From: Acanthaster planci
Taxonomy: Eukaryota > Echinodermata > Asteroidea > Valvatida > Acanthasteridae
Direction of reading: 5' to 3'
Length of the DNA: 64,000 bases
Assembly: GCF_001949145.1 (NCBI RefSeq)
Contig: NW_019091459.1
Span: 856,598 to 920,597, forward strand
The position numbers were made by a program, and so were the translations under genes. This document shows positions 1 through 11,179 of the stretch, piece after piece (position 1 is the stretch's first letter; each line of letters begins with the position of its first letter). The notes beneath the pieces were generated by a model. That model had not been told where the DNA came from, did not search any database, and saw only the letters and a program-made list of their open reading frames with translations.

Positions 1-160
1 TATCATATCTTTCTTGCACAGGAAATTGACAGAGCAGAATAAGTTTTTTTAGCCGAACGATTTTTGCGCCAGGTGGTATTCTTGACATCTAGTTACAGAT
101 ATGCCCAAGGTTTTCTAATGATATAGAATCAAAACTTGACTTTTATTTAAAAAAATACAG

Positions 161-1097
161 GTACAGAGGCATGTGTTAAAGTGTGTGCCATTATTGAGAA
201 GACAAGCCTGGTGAAGGATATTCGCAAGATGTCATGCTCTCAGCAGACCTCATCTCTGGAGTCCTTCCATAGTCTGATCAATCAGTTTGCGCCGAAGATG
301 AAGGCATTTTCACATGCAGGTATTGTCAGCAGGTAATTGGCTTCCAACTGTTTTCCCCGGGTTTTAATGTCTGAGTTGAAGGGCTTTTCCAAATTGTATA
401 ATTATACTTATATTCATAACTGTATGTATCATTTATCTCCTCGATAGTGTGCAGACAGGTCATTATACACAGCCCACACTAAAATTGGACAAAATTATTT
501 TTTTGATTGTGTAAAAACGTGGTACATGTTGCTGTACATTTTTGGGGGGCAAATGCCATTTAGTAAATGCACTAAATGTGACCCTTTTTCGAAAAACTCA
601 TGTACTATCTGTTATTCGGTCTCAATTAAGGCTTTTTTCCCTACTTTAAAGGCTTCACCTCGCAGCGCTTCACTACAATGAGAACAGTGACAGACAGCAG
701 GCGACAACACAAGAAGGGGTCAAGCGTTATCGCCTCAGCAAGCCAAAGTACAAAAAGGGGGAAGCAACAGTAAAGCCAATCAAAGAGCCAGTCAAACGAA
801 GTAAGATACATATCCACTGTTATTCCAATTATCTTTATTCTTTGGAATAAAGAGATATACAATGTAAACCAACATTTGATTTGAAGGCCACAGTGTAAAA
901 TCCAATCTGATTTAATTTCCTGAAATGTAGCATATGTGGCAGACTTGATGGGAGAGGTGGCGAAACTTGCCAACAAGTCCTCAAAGAAGAAACAACGGAA
1001 GAGGAAGAAGGTACCACCAAGCTTGGCCAGTGGCTTTACCTATCCGACAAAAACACAGCTGATCGAACAACATTGCAGTCGGTTCAGTGACAAGTAA
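161..1097 (+). CDS. SLESFH-family uncharacterised protein, 3' part (three exons)
   Basis: Exons 161-332, 652-800 and 931-1097 join in frame. Acceptors are tacag, taaag and tgtag; donors are gtaatt and gtaaga. The stop TAA is at 1095-1097. About 161 C-terminal residues are visible and the start lies left of the window. The product carries TSSLESFHSLINQFAPKM, then LHLAALHYNENSDRQQAT, a YKKGEATVKP segment, a YVADLMGEVAKL helix and a lysine/arginine-rich stretch (KKKQRKRKK) that could be a nuclear localisation signal. From memory, this SLE(S/A)FHS...FAPK...LAA(L/M)H(F/Y)NEN pattern defines a large uncharacterised family in fishes, corals and other animals, often in many copies. Its function is unknown, and a link to mobile elements is my inference. 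The gene is convergent with the P2X7-C-like gene at 2445-3859. I am confident of the exon structure and family, not of any function. Confidence 0.85.
333..651 (+). other. Intron 1 of the SLESFH-family gene
   Basis: It runs from donor gtaattgg at 333 to acceptor taaag at 651 and splits an arginine codon (AG|G). I see no conserved element inside it. The second intron (801-930) contains aaccaacatttgatttg at about 867, which resembles the tail of a SINE I remember from coral genomes; this is weak evidence only. Confidence 0.75.
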
Positions 1098-1213
1098 ACA
1101 CCAAGGACAGTTTCTGGGAAAGCAAGATGATTTTATGAAACTTCCTAAATATCAGTCACCCAATTTGAGTGCAATTTACATAAATGAACATGTGCTGTGC
1201 AACAAACACCCCT

Positions 1214-1708
1214 TAGTACTGTAGGGATCTGGGAGTTCCCCATTAATTTAGCGAGTTGTGTGACCTTTGAACCTTGTGCACGTCTTCAAGGCGTGATTAT
1301 TGGCGCACGTGGGTGCACAGAATGTACAGTACAAGAACATGGATTTTCTGTAAGTCTTGCCTGTCGGCCGGAAGTGGCCTACAATGTGATACTTTTTGGC
1401 GGCACTGAAGTTGGGCGAGTTTCCAAGGTTTTTCGGAAGAGCGGGGTGTGCTGTGCGAGACGAATGGGTGAATGGACGTTGTGATGGCTCGGCCGGGAAT
1501 CACGTAGATTACCACCGCGTTAATTGTCCATGCAGTTGTGATTCTAGTGATGGCGAAATAAACGAAATCCAGTCCGCTTGAACACCCAAGTCTTTCAGTG
1601 TCTGCTGAACTTTCTTTTTTGCCTGCCTGGCCTCCAATTCCCCCTTCAGTGGCGGACGGACCGCCGCCCCCGAGCGATCGGCTAGGGGGCCGGACCGCTA
1701 CAGTACTA
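1214..1708. mobile_element. Probable TA-flanked inverted-repeat element between the two convergent genes
   Basis: The left end TAGTACTGTAGGGATC (1214-1229) matches the reverse complement of the right end (1693-1708, TAGTACTGTAGCGGTC) at 14 of 16 positions. If the outer TA on each side is the target duplication, the inverted repeat starts GTACTGTAG. The interior is GC-richer than its surroundings, especially at 1650-1700, and has no recognisable transposase. Open frames at 1197-1581 on both strands look like chance. An AATAAA at 1557-1562 could serve as a poly(A) signal for the upstream gene. Confidence 0.4.
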
Positions 1709-2444
1709 TCTTTGCAAACTACTCTGAACTTGCATAATAATGTCTTGTTGCCAATTTACTGAAAAAAGCACTGTTTGAAAGAGAAATTTGGAGACATGTA
1801 CATCAAATCAAAATATGTGAAATTTACCAAAGTTTATTGTGAACATTTATCTAATAACGGTACACAATTACATGTATATATACACAACCCCAAAGTTGTT
1901 GTGGAAACCCTGCAAAGTATGATATCATTGACAGTGAGGGATTATTCAGACTAAGAAATGCAAATACATGTAAATTATCAAATGTTAATTAAGTGAATAA
2001 TTGAACCACAATAATTGTTTGCAAACTAATAACGCACAATGAATGTGATACCTAGTAAGTGTTTAAAAACATCATGCACATGCTGGTACACAAGTAAAGA
2101 TAGCATGTACATGTACGGTGACTAAAATACAAGAATTTCAGAATCACATGTGAAGAGGATGTACAGTTTACACTGAATCTTCCTTGTGACATGGACTTGG
2201 ATTGAAGTTGGTCAGCTAGATTGTTTGGACTGTACACGTATACACTAGCAGGATGTGGAATTAGGGTGTTGTTGATACTAATATTTGATGCTTCATCTCA
2301 CAGTGTAGTAAAACTAGTGTCCTTAAGCAATCTGTGCTGCATCTGATTGTCAAATGTCAATGGTCGAAGCTGTTACTATGTGTATTTGTGAAATGTAATA
2401 AACAATGGAGTTAGCATGTACATTCGTGACTCGGAGGTTCTAAG
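1709..2444. other. Intergenic or 3' UTR sequence
   Basis: No gene is seen. The stretch is AT-rich with repeated acatgta/tacatg words. TTTATT at 1833-1838 gives an AATAAA on the minus strand, a possible poly(A) signal for the minus-strand gene ending at 2445, which would imply a 3' UTR of about 600 bp. Confidence 0.5.
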
Positions 2445-3859
2445 CTATATCTCCTGAAAACCTCTGTACTCATTGGAAGGGTACTTTTCCCGGATTTTGT
2501 GGACTGCACAGGAAGGAAGGGGCACTCTGACATTTTGTCCTAGGAAGCCCCAGCACCATCTGGCCATCTGGCGATATGCTGTGTGTCGGTTTTTCCTGTA
2601 AAAAGTAGTAGATAGCACATAATGTTTATTGCCACATAATTTGAATGTACAATTTTTATCTCTATTCAACCAATACATTAATCAAGTATAAAAATATAGC
2701 ATTCAGAATCACTTGCACCAGGCGTTTTATTTGTTTTCATGGGATGCAGGCCACATAAAATGTCGTGTATAAACTAGATAGGGTTACTTGCACTCACTGG
2801 TTTTCAGTTGCATTGTGTCGTCCTTGGCCATACTGCTGGCGATACTGGAAGTATGCAGTTTCCAGTACCCACTGATCTAGACAAACAGAGTAGAATCCTG
2901 GATGTTCTGTGATGCAATTAAGATCCACTTCAATGTTGTCCATTTTCTGAACAACCTGGTTGATCTCCTTACAGCACACAGATTCTCGAACAGCTGGCAT
3001 AATTTGACACTCTCCGCAGGAACACCTGTAGCCAAAATGAAAAAAGGAAGAGCTCCATATTAAAGTTTACTCAGTCTCCCCTTTAGTAATGAAAAAACCT
3101 CCAGAATTCAATTACATGTACATGTCAAAAGTCAATTTGAGTAGCAAGTACATGCATTTTCAATGAAAACATAACTTTTCAGACCAGTCTCGCAGAATTT
3201 GTTCACAAGGGGGTGGAATGTCTTATTTATATGGAATTTTCCCCCAAAGCCAGAATTTTTAGGAAATTTGTCGAAAATAATTATTTGCATTGGCAAAATG
3301 GATATGGGCACATAACGATGTGTCATAACGTCACGTAATGATGTACAAAACATGGCACATCTACATGTCAAACGAGATCGCCTGCACCGCTGACTGAACC
3401 CCCCTGAATAACAACCCTACATGTGGAATCTCCACCTTTTCCCGACACAAATAGCCCACTGCAAAACGTCACGGTAAAAGTTTCACAACAGCCTCGTACC
3501 GGCGATACAATTATGACACTTTTCACAACGGCGTGGCGAAATGACACCTCAACGGTTTTCAGAAAAAAAGTCCTCGGTTCCCTTACAGTTTTGCAAATTA
3601 CGTTTTTCAAATAGTGTGATCTTCAACAGGCTTAGTGAAATTACCAGTTGATGTTGTTGAGCCGTCCTTCATTGTCGTAGTCCACACCAGCAATTTCATG
3701 CTCACCATCATCGTCGTCGCTTTCAACCTCTGGTTCGTACATATACGGCATTATCTGCCCAGCCTCGTCTCTGTTATCATCGGAATACGATTCGTAGGAA
3801 AAATCGCGATCTACTTCGCTGTCCGACGACGATTCCGATGAACTGCTCCGTTCTGCCAT
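2445..3859 (-). CDS. P2X7 C-terminal (ballast)-like zinc-binding protein, complete, three exons
   Basis: Reading the minus strand, exons are 3859-3645, 3025-2798 and 2595-2445. They join with consistent phases to give 197 residues and a TAG stop; donors are gtaatt and gtgagt, acceptors both end cag. The start ATG has A at -3 and G at +4. Residues 1-70 are acidic and serine-rich. Residues 72-197 form a cysteine-rich domain: W72-C-x-C-x2-C (73, 75, 78), ESVCC (C89, C90), CITEHPGF (C109), C120, TAYFQYRQQYG, HTAYRQMARWCWGFLG (C162), and LPSCAVHKIREKYP (C177) near the end. This matches the intracellular ballast domain of mammalian P2X7, which binds zinc and guanine nucleotide. There is no channel or transmembrane part, so it is not a purinergic receptor. 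Stand-alone proteins of this type, annotated 'P2X purinoceptor 7-like', are common in fish and coral genomes. All expected cysteines are present, so the gene looks intact. Confidence 0.92.
2596..2797 (-). other. Intron 2 of the P2X7-C-like gene
   Basis: Bounded on the minus strand by donor gtgagt and acceptor tttttacag. It splits a glutamine codon (CA|G). No other feature is seen. Confidence 0.85.
3026..3644 (-). other. Intron 1 of the P2X7-C-like gene
   Basis: Bounded on the minus strand by donor gtaattt and acceptor ggctacag. It splits the TGG codon for W72 (TG|G). Open frames on both strands at 3368-3614 lie wholly inside the intron and match nothing I know. Confidence 0.85.
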
Positions 3860-3892
3860 GTTTTCGTTGAATGCACTGTAAACGAACGAACG

Positions 3893-3923
3893 CGTGTACG
3901 TGTACGTGTACGAGCGTGTGCAC
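3893..3923. repeat. Short (GTGTAC)n-type simple repeat in the 5' flank
   Basis: cgtgtacgtgtacgtgtacg lies just upstream of the P2X7-C-like start codon. It makes a spurious in-frame extension of the open frame possible (ending at 3976), but the ATG at 3859 has the better context. Confidence 0.6.
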
Positions 3924-3967
3924 AATTCCATGTGCGCTTCTGTGCTCTGCATGCTGTGTTCTGCCGA

Positions 3968-3975
3968 TGACGTCA
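3968..3975. promoter_or_regulatory. Perfect CRE palindrome TGACGTCA upstream of the P2X7-C-like gene
   Basis: TGACGTCA lies about 110 bp upstream of the start codon at 3859, inside gatgacgtcatcg. This is the consensus for CREB/ATF-type bZIP factors, at a position usual for a proximal promoter element. Its function is inferred from position alone. Further perfect copies occur at 4582-4589, 13310-13317 and within 59629-59638. Confidence 0.4.
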
Positions 3976-3989
3976 TCGCCTAATCTCAT

Positions 3990-6900
3990 GCTTGCGGAGC
4001 AAAAGGGGGTTTTGGGGGCGGGGGCACGCTACATATTTTTTTGCGATGTGGGATCGCTATTTACAAGATAGACATGAAAACTATGGAAGTTTTGAAAATG
4101 GTGGGGCCTTTATTAACTCCTACGATACTTCTCTCGATGTTAGAGCCTTCTATTTCAGGAAACCTTTAATGTTTTCTGCTCTGTAGTAAAGAAGACCGCC
4201 CTCATTTGGCATGCAGTATCTATGTACTGGTGACTTGAAATTTCTTCGAGACCTTGACAAAATCAACATGTCTCTTATATACAATCATGACGAATGAGTG
4301 TGAATTGCATTTCATTCTGATACATATGCATCACGGTCAGTTATGCCTCTTATCCCTCGCAACAACCTTTGTTTATAAAGGCATCAAATTTGAATAACAA
4401 GAGAAAATTGGATACGGCACAAGCTTTGAGGACCGCCTTTCAATTTTTCTTCATTTATGTGCTTTTGTTCAACGTATAAACACACTTACACGCTCCTATT
4501 GGCTAACTACACTGAAAGTGCATGCTTTTAAACCACCAAAACCATCCATGCTTTCTCGGACAACTGTGGGCGCTGTTGCTGTGACGTCATCCAGGGAAGA
4601 CATGGTTCGATGCATAGGTATTTTTGTTCGAATTGTGAGACAGGGATTGATGGTTTCTTGCTGCTACACACATGAACAACCATCAGACAGCAAAGAGGAG
4701 AAAACTTAGTGCAGTGAAATCTACAAAAACGCAGGACTTTTTGGTGTACAACCCATTGTAACATTGAGGCTTCTTCCTAAGATGACATCTCAGTTTTGCT
4801 CAAGAATATGGAAATACGTTAGCATAAAAGCAAATAAAGATTAAAATATCTTTTAAATAGTGAAACTGAAGTTGAAAATAAANATAATAAGCCTTAAAAC
4901 AACATGACGCTCAGTTTAAAACCCGTGGCTCTAGACATCCATCTTCAAACTCACAGCTGGATGTTCTAATTTGAAACTATCTCAAGGCAAATGAGCACTG
5001 TGAGCTTCAAATGTTATTGCCGGAGCCTTCTGCGTCTCCTTAGGAAAAATTGTGCCACACACTTACTCAAGCAGTAGAAGCTTGCGCGTCCCGATATCCG
5101 ATTGTCAGCGGATTGGCGCCCTCACTGGGGTATCTGTGGGAAACACCTAAATACCAATTGCCACGTTACTGTGGTACGTTGCTTGTGTGGTGAGTGGTGT
5201 CAAACGCATGTTGCAGACGGCTGTTGCAAGTCTCATTGAAGACTCACAGCTCCAGGATCACTTAGTGGATGTCCCTGTAATTACAGAGAACGTCTAGCCT
5301 AGAACTACATGTGCTCTTCTCCAATTCTGGTTTGTTTCAGAATTTCGGACAAGCTTGCGAATAGCCGCTGTACTTTTCTTCATAGGAGCAGGCCTATGTT
5401 GGGTGTGTCAGCTGGTGTTGTAGAGCATTTCACCAAAAGAAAGAGATAAAAAGATGGTTTTCGGAACGGGAGACGTTCAGGAAATCCCTTATGTAGGCCT
5501 CTCTGGCCATTGTAAAGGAGAAAGCTACATTTGGGGCTCTTTACCTGCTTTGAAAGGGAAAGGAAATATCGAAAATATTTTCTTTCTTACATTCAATATG
5601 GATCTAGTGGTTTCACTTGAGTGACCCTTGTTCTTCGTGTCAAAATGGCACTATAGGAGACTTCCAGCAGTAATGGAAAAAATGGTGGCGTGATAAATAT
5701 AACGAGGAGCTCTTAGCATCTGTGGTAAAATATTGACAGTATTTTTTCAGCCTTCGTTAAGTTCTTCAGTTGGAGACGAGCATTGGAGACCATCTTTTCA
5801 TGGCAACCGTACTCCTAGCGGGCAGCACGGACAATGGGGGCGCTCTTCATCGCAACGATATATCTGAAGCTCACGAACGAAATTCCTGGGGCAACAGGGT
5901 GTTTGTTCAACGAAGATGCACTGGTGAGAGCAAAGGGTACTTGCTTCACATTCGGGGGGGGGGAAATAAACCCTTACCCTCATGGATGCTACTCCTCTGT
6001 CCATTATCAATTGTCTCGATGAGAACGTCTGTTGAAGTATTCTAGAGGATTTAATAAATGCTGCCCTTACAGAAAGGAGTTGAAGGTCGGTAAAAATCCC
6101 CATACCACAAACTACTTAGTTGCAGTGAAAATGACAGTTAAAGCTCTCAAATGCTTTCGTGGTTAATTCTGTAAATCATGATTGCAAAACATAATATAGC
6201 CACAGGAAAGCTTGCATGAAACAGCAAGGAGATTTTCTGAGTAACAACGATATGTCAAATTGGTAGATTGACTTGCTGAAAATACCTTCCCTCCTGGGAC
6301 CAGATCAAGGATTGGAGTTCATTTATAGACATCTCTCCGGTGTCGGATTAAAAGCTTTGCTTGCCTCAACACCGTGGGTTATTGTCCTTTCAGGAAAGCT
6401 ATCCTTCCTCACCGGAAGCAGGGGCGGACGAGAAGCAAGCAGACTAACTGATGTGACGGTTGTCAGAGTCGGGTGGGCCATCTGCGTCATTTTCAAGTAA
6501 CAAAATGGGCAAAATTTGATAATTGAATTCAAAGAAAAATACAGGGCCACCCAAAGTGCAAATCAGGCTGCTGTAGGCGTGTAGCTTCGATACAGTCGAC
6601 ATTTCCATAAATTGACAAGCAGGACTGGGCTACTTTCAAACACACTGCACCTACGTGGGTCCAATTTGTTTCCATTTCTGTCTTTAAACCTAATCTTAAA
6701 ATAATCTAAGGGTGATTGTTTCAGTTTCAAAACTCTGGGCTTTACTAACAATTGGTTACAAAAGGGTTATAATTATGGTTAGACCTAAGTTTGGCTTAGC
6801 AGTTCTTCTCTCAACTTGGATTTCTGTCGGGGCTTGAAAAAATAACAGTTCAGTCGATTTTGATACTTGAATGTCCATATTGGTCACCGATGCTGTTCTG

Positions 6901-9900
6901 GTTTCAGATACCTCGACATAAATTATCTGTTAAAAGTCATGTTGCTTTCCGCATCGAATAAACCAACGCCCAATCTTAAAACGTAGAATTTTGTCGCAGG
7001 AAAAAGTTTCCAAAAGTAACTCCTTATAGACCTTTCGACTAAAGACCGATACTGCTGTTGATTTGCGTAAACATTGGTACCGGCATCTACCTTCCTGGAG
7101 GGGTTCCAATCGGCCACATTACCTTAACATGAAAGTATCCAGTCGTTTAAAAAGACAGTAGTTGGTGAAAGTGTCTGAGTGCAAAATGTGTTCCCTGTCA
7201 CGAAGAACTCACCCCCAAGGCAAGTCCCTCCATCATGCGCCAAGATATAGTAATCGAAAAAAAAACCAGCTTTATTAGTGTGATGCCTGGTGTTCAAATT
7301 TAATAGTGAAACATTGTTTGATGTTACCCTCAGATAAATAGCTCCATTTTTGACGTCTCGTGGTTTACAACAAGGACTAGAGGAACGCTCAAATTCAGGC
7401 CAGAGCCTCGCAACTTTAATTGCCAGGTGATGTAAAATCGAGCGGCAGAAGTAAGTCTACCCCAGAAATCTGCGAGAGTGGTGTGGTGAGGATTTCACAC
7501 TTGCACTAAATACACTCGTGAAGAGTGCAGTGAACACTGTTGGTTCTCTACAGACAACACCGTTGCGAGACAGCGCTTACACTTGCACTCAACAAATCTA
7601 TGGTTTTACATGTCTAATGGTAAACTGTTACCACCGCATGAGTTCACACTTTCAAAACACTTTTCACCGCTGAAGGTATAGGTGGAATGCTGTAGTTATT
7701 GATGATGGGATAGTTGGAACAATATGGTATTTTATCCAGATTTGAAGCATTGGGTAGTAAAAACACAGATTCCCTGTACGAACACAAACTTCTCAAGCCG
7801 AGCTTTCAAAGGTTCCATTGTTGATAATGAGGTTCTGCAGAGAATAATACGCGTATTTCATTTGAGTACAGCAGGCTATATTCTTAAAGCCTAATTCCAC
7901 CGCGGCAAAGTTACCAATTGTGAGTTGCGCACAGTCCTGTTAAGCCATCCCCACTCTGAGGCGCGAGCCAGTTTGTTTGAAGTCCTCTCTCTCCTTCAGC
8001 AGCGCAAGAGCCTGCCTGACTCCTCGCTAATCAAATAACGATGCACCTGACTCTACACGACAAGCAGGTGTCTCTTTGCTGGACTACAGTCTCTAGCAGG
8101 CGGGAGTACTTAGCGTCATTCTGATTCAATTTCAGATTATTAGCGACACATTTAAATCGTTTAAATCCTCTCAGCGATGAGGTTCATGGCCTAGATATTA
8201 ACTGGCCATCTTCAAGCAGAAAACACCTTGTGATAGTTCAGGTTACACCGGTATTTCCGTCAGCATACGGTTCACACACAACCCAAACGGGTGCCTTACT
8301 CTGCGGTGTTTTGTAGTCTTTTATGTTACATCTGTCTTCTCTTTTTGTGTTATGGTCATTGCGTTCCACTTTGTTCTGATGACTTTATGCAATTGCACGG
8401 GAAATTCTTAATGCCTTTATTTCTGGTGTCGTTGTTAATAAAATCAAAGTACGACCCAGATTATTGAATATTCAGACGTAAGCGTTGGTTATCTTATATA
8501 TATATATATATTTTTTTAAATATCTGAATATCTCTGTTAGCTTATCCTGCAGATGGAGCTACTCTTAAAGACACAGAACTCTTACAAAAAAAAGATCTAT
8601 TAACCTACATCGATAAATATTATATTCCTCAATTTGCTATCAGAGATGAGTTAGTTATGTTGATAACAACCTTAACAATGAAATGTCGAGATAATTTTGT
8701 TTTAAGGATACAGTACCATGAATGTGTAATGATTGAATCGTAATGGAGTTTGGGGGGTAAGGCAAATTTACAGTTTCCTATTGCTTAGGTTAGCCGACTA
8801 GTAGAGTAATGACTATCTCTAATAGCACTTACTCAACGAGGCCTCAATAATTTCACAATTATTACGACCGTAAGCTGGGCCAGGAGATCATTTTCTGCAA
8901 CGGATCCAGTTAGTTCAATCATCTTTGTCATTGTAATACACTTTATATTATTCCAGTTTGTATAGCTTTTTTGGAGACTGCAAGATAACATGTTTATTGA
9001 AATGGAAATAAAACCCTGTATGGCTTCTTTGTAGTTCCATAATTTACCCCTTACGCAAGCGTTCTTGGTCCCACCCCTTTCAAAATTGTCGAGTCTGCTC
9101 AGTACTATCCAACGGACGTTGCTTTGTTTTTAACAATACACATAATCGACATTTTCATCTCTTTGGGAACGGTCCCAGGACGTTTCTGATTAATGGACGT
9201 GTTGTAAAAACACTCTATTTTTAAGATTCCCAAAAACGGAAATACGCAGCGAGTCCGTCAAGCAAACCTGTGTCTCGACTGTAGGTGCCACTTAATGGTC
9301 TGCGCTTTTTGTCTTTTTCCATCTGAATTGATATCGATAGATCTTGCCATTTATTAATGCGACACCTTAAATTTCTTCAAGATCTAAGCAACTCAACCAT
9401 TCTTCTCTCCCGTCTTCAATCAACTCTTATTGAGGGGTAGTTCATTGTTACCTTTAGTGCCAGGAGTTGCTTTGTGAGGCTTGACGCCTTCCTGTAGTCG
9501 ATAGGCGGTTAGAAATCAAAATTGACGTTGAGAAGTAGGAAAATAAAGTCAATTTTTTCGCAGGATCAAACTATGAAAGGAATAAGATTGCTTGCGTTTG
9601 GTAAGACAAACGATTGAAATATTGACTGCTTCTTACATTCAAATCCCGGCGCCCCTGTGTCTGGGGCTTTGTTTAACAAACGTTCCCTGAAGTGTCTTTA
9701 GCCGATTTTCCTAATGGATACCAATTTAAAGAAACAGGTTTCACAAACGAGACTGAACGATGGAAATTCCAAAATGCGAAGTGTTTCAGACATAGGTTTT
9801 TTTTTCAACACCAAAAAGACCAAATACATTAAAACCGGGATAGGAAATATAGCTTTCATACCTAAGCCAATTTGCAGGTGAACATTGGGAAGCAATTAAT

Positions 9901-10999
9901 ATTGAACTCATTTGGCAGGATTAGGTTAACTTCTAAAAATGGCCAAAAGGAAACATCTACCTCTAACTGTTTCACGAAACATCTGTTTTCAAGGAATGAA
10001 TTGTAATACACAAATTCTTTACTCAAAAAAGATGTATTATGGTAGGTTCAAAAAGAAACCACACACTCCATGCCGTTTTGTTTAGAAGCGGAGAAACCTC
10101 AAACCGAAGTATAGAGAGTTTGATCCAAACAGGTTTTCTTTGTGTTGACAGGAGTAATAAGGTTCATTAACGGTTACTGACTTAGTGTCTCACCCTTAGG
10201 CAACTTGCTAGAATGGGCAATGGGCGGGGTATATTATCGCTGAAGTTACCTCAACATGCCACGCATTGTGCATTCAGTATTTATAGTCAGAAAATGTCCC
10301 GTGTAATTCGACGCGAGCTCAGCCCCCGGCAACGGTACGTTCTAAGCAGAAATACATATATTCTTTCGCTTCTGGGTATTTCATTTCACATCGTACCCGA
10401 GAGTATCCACCAATAGAAGCCTTTACGCATGTTCTCTTGAACACAGTTTGTTTCTGAAATGAGTGTGCCCTAAGCTATTTAACGGAAGGATTCCATTTTG
10501 GATGCACTGGGATTATAAAATAAACTTCAATTTTCTACCTGTGCGCACATTTTGTCATCATACCGTGTTGAGCAGACCATTTATATCATAAATGTACAAA
10601 CAAGGTATATTTTATTCGGTTCATTAAATTGCTGAATCTATCAAAGCTGCCCAAAACCTGGAAATGAAACGAACTAAAGTTCTCTCTTTCTTTACTAAGC
10701 CATATACTAAGCAACCAGTTTAAAGAAAAATAAAAGAAAAAAAGGGGACAGAAAGTTATAAACAGGTACACTGTACTTTGAAATAGGATAACATCAGAAG
10801 AGGGAAAAACTCTTGTTCCACCTCAGTTTACAAAATGCCTAATAATCAAAAGTACCATATTTTCATCTTACCCAAGCAAGAGTCAAGTGAAGTTTTTGTT
10901 CAATTTGCAGGGCCATCCAGGGCACAAGTAAGGGGCAATTATGTAACCTTCTCTGGCTATTTGTATGCGTGGGTGAACGGGAGCGTTAATGACGCCTAC
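3990..10999. other. Gene-free stretch
   Basis: I find no convincing exon. Contents: one undetermined base at 4883, a G-run at about 5955-5963, a short (TA)n tract at 8495-8511, and a second CRE at 4582-4589. Open frames near 4528-4764, 5770-6103, 6273-6550 and 6923-7117 are under 105 codons, overlap one another on opposite strands and match no family I know. Confidence 0.5.
8495..8511. repeat. (TA)n microsatellite
   Basis: About eight TA units followed by a T-run. Confidence 0.8.
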
Positions 11000-11179
11000 C
11001 CATTTCACCGATCTTTACGATGGAGTCGTTAGGCTTAGTGACCATTTCAAAGTCACGATTAACCACGGCTTCAACACAGGTAATTCCGTCGATGGCATTA
11101 TGGCTGCGTCTTTGGCGGTAGATACCATCAGTATTGACGACACACAGTGGAGTTTCTCCCATCATGACACTCAAGATGA
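11000..11179 (-). CDS. Candidate isolated 180-bp exon, unknown protein
   Basis: On the minus strand the frame from 11179 to 11000 is open, preceded by tatccag (acceptor) and followed by gtaggc (donor). Both boundaries are phase 1, so the exon is symmetrical and encodes about 60 residues, including MMGETPLCVVNTDGIYRQRR and EAVVNRDFEMVTKPNDSIV. Codons follow a purine-any-pyrimidine bias (GTC GTC AAT ACT GAT GGT ATC), as in real coding DNA. I do not recognise the protein. The polypyrimidine tract before the acceptor is weak and I found no partner exon, so this could be a chance frame; the opposite strand is also open here. Confidence 0.28.

Noticed and set aside
3641-3976. 111-codon N-terminal extension of the P2X7-C-like frame
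   Set aside because: The extra residues come from the gtgtac simple repeat. The internal ATG at 3859 has a much better context and fits family N-termini.
5770-6103. Overlapping 91-, 62- and 101-codon frames on both strands
   Set aside because: Openness in several frames at once reflects local composition. No family, signal peptide or splice signals support a gene.
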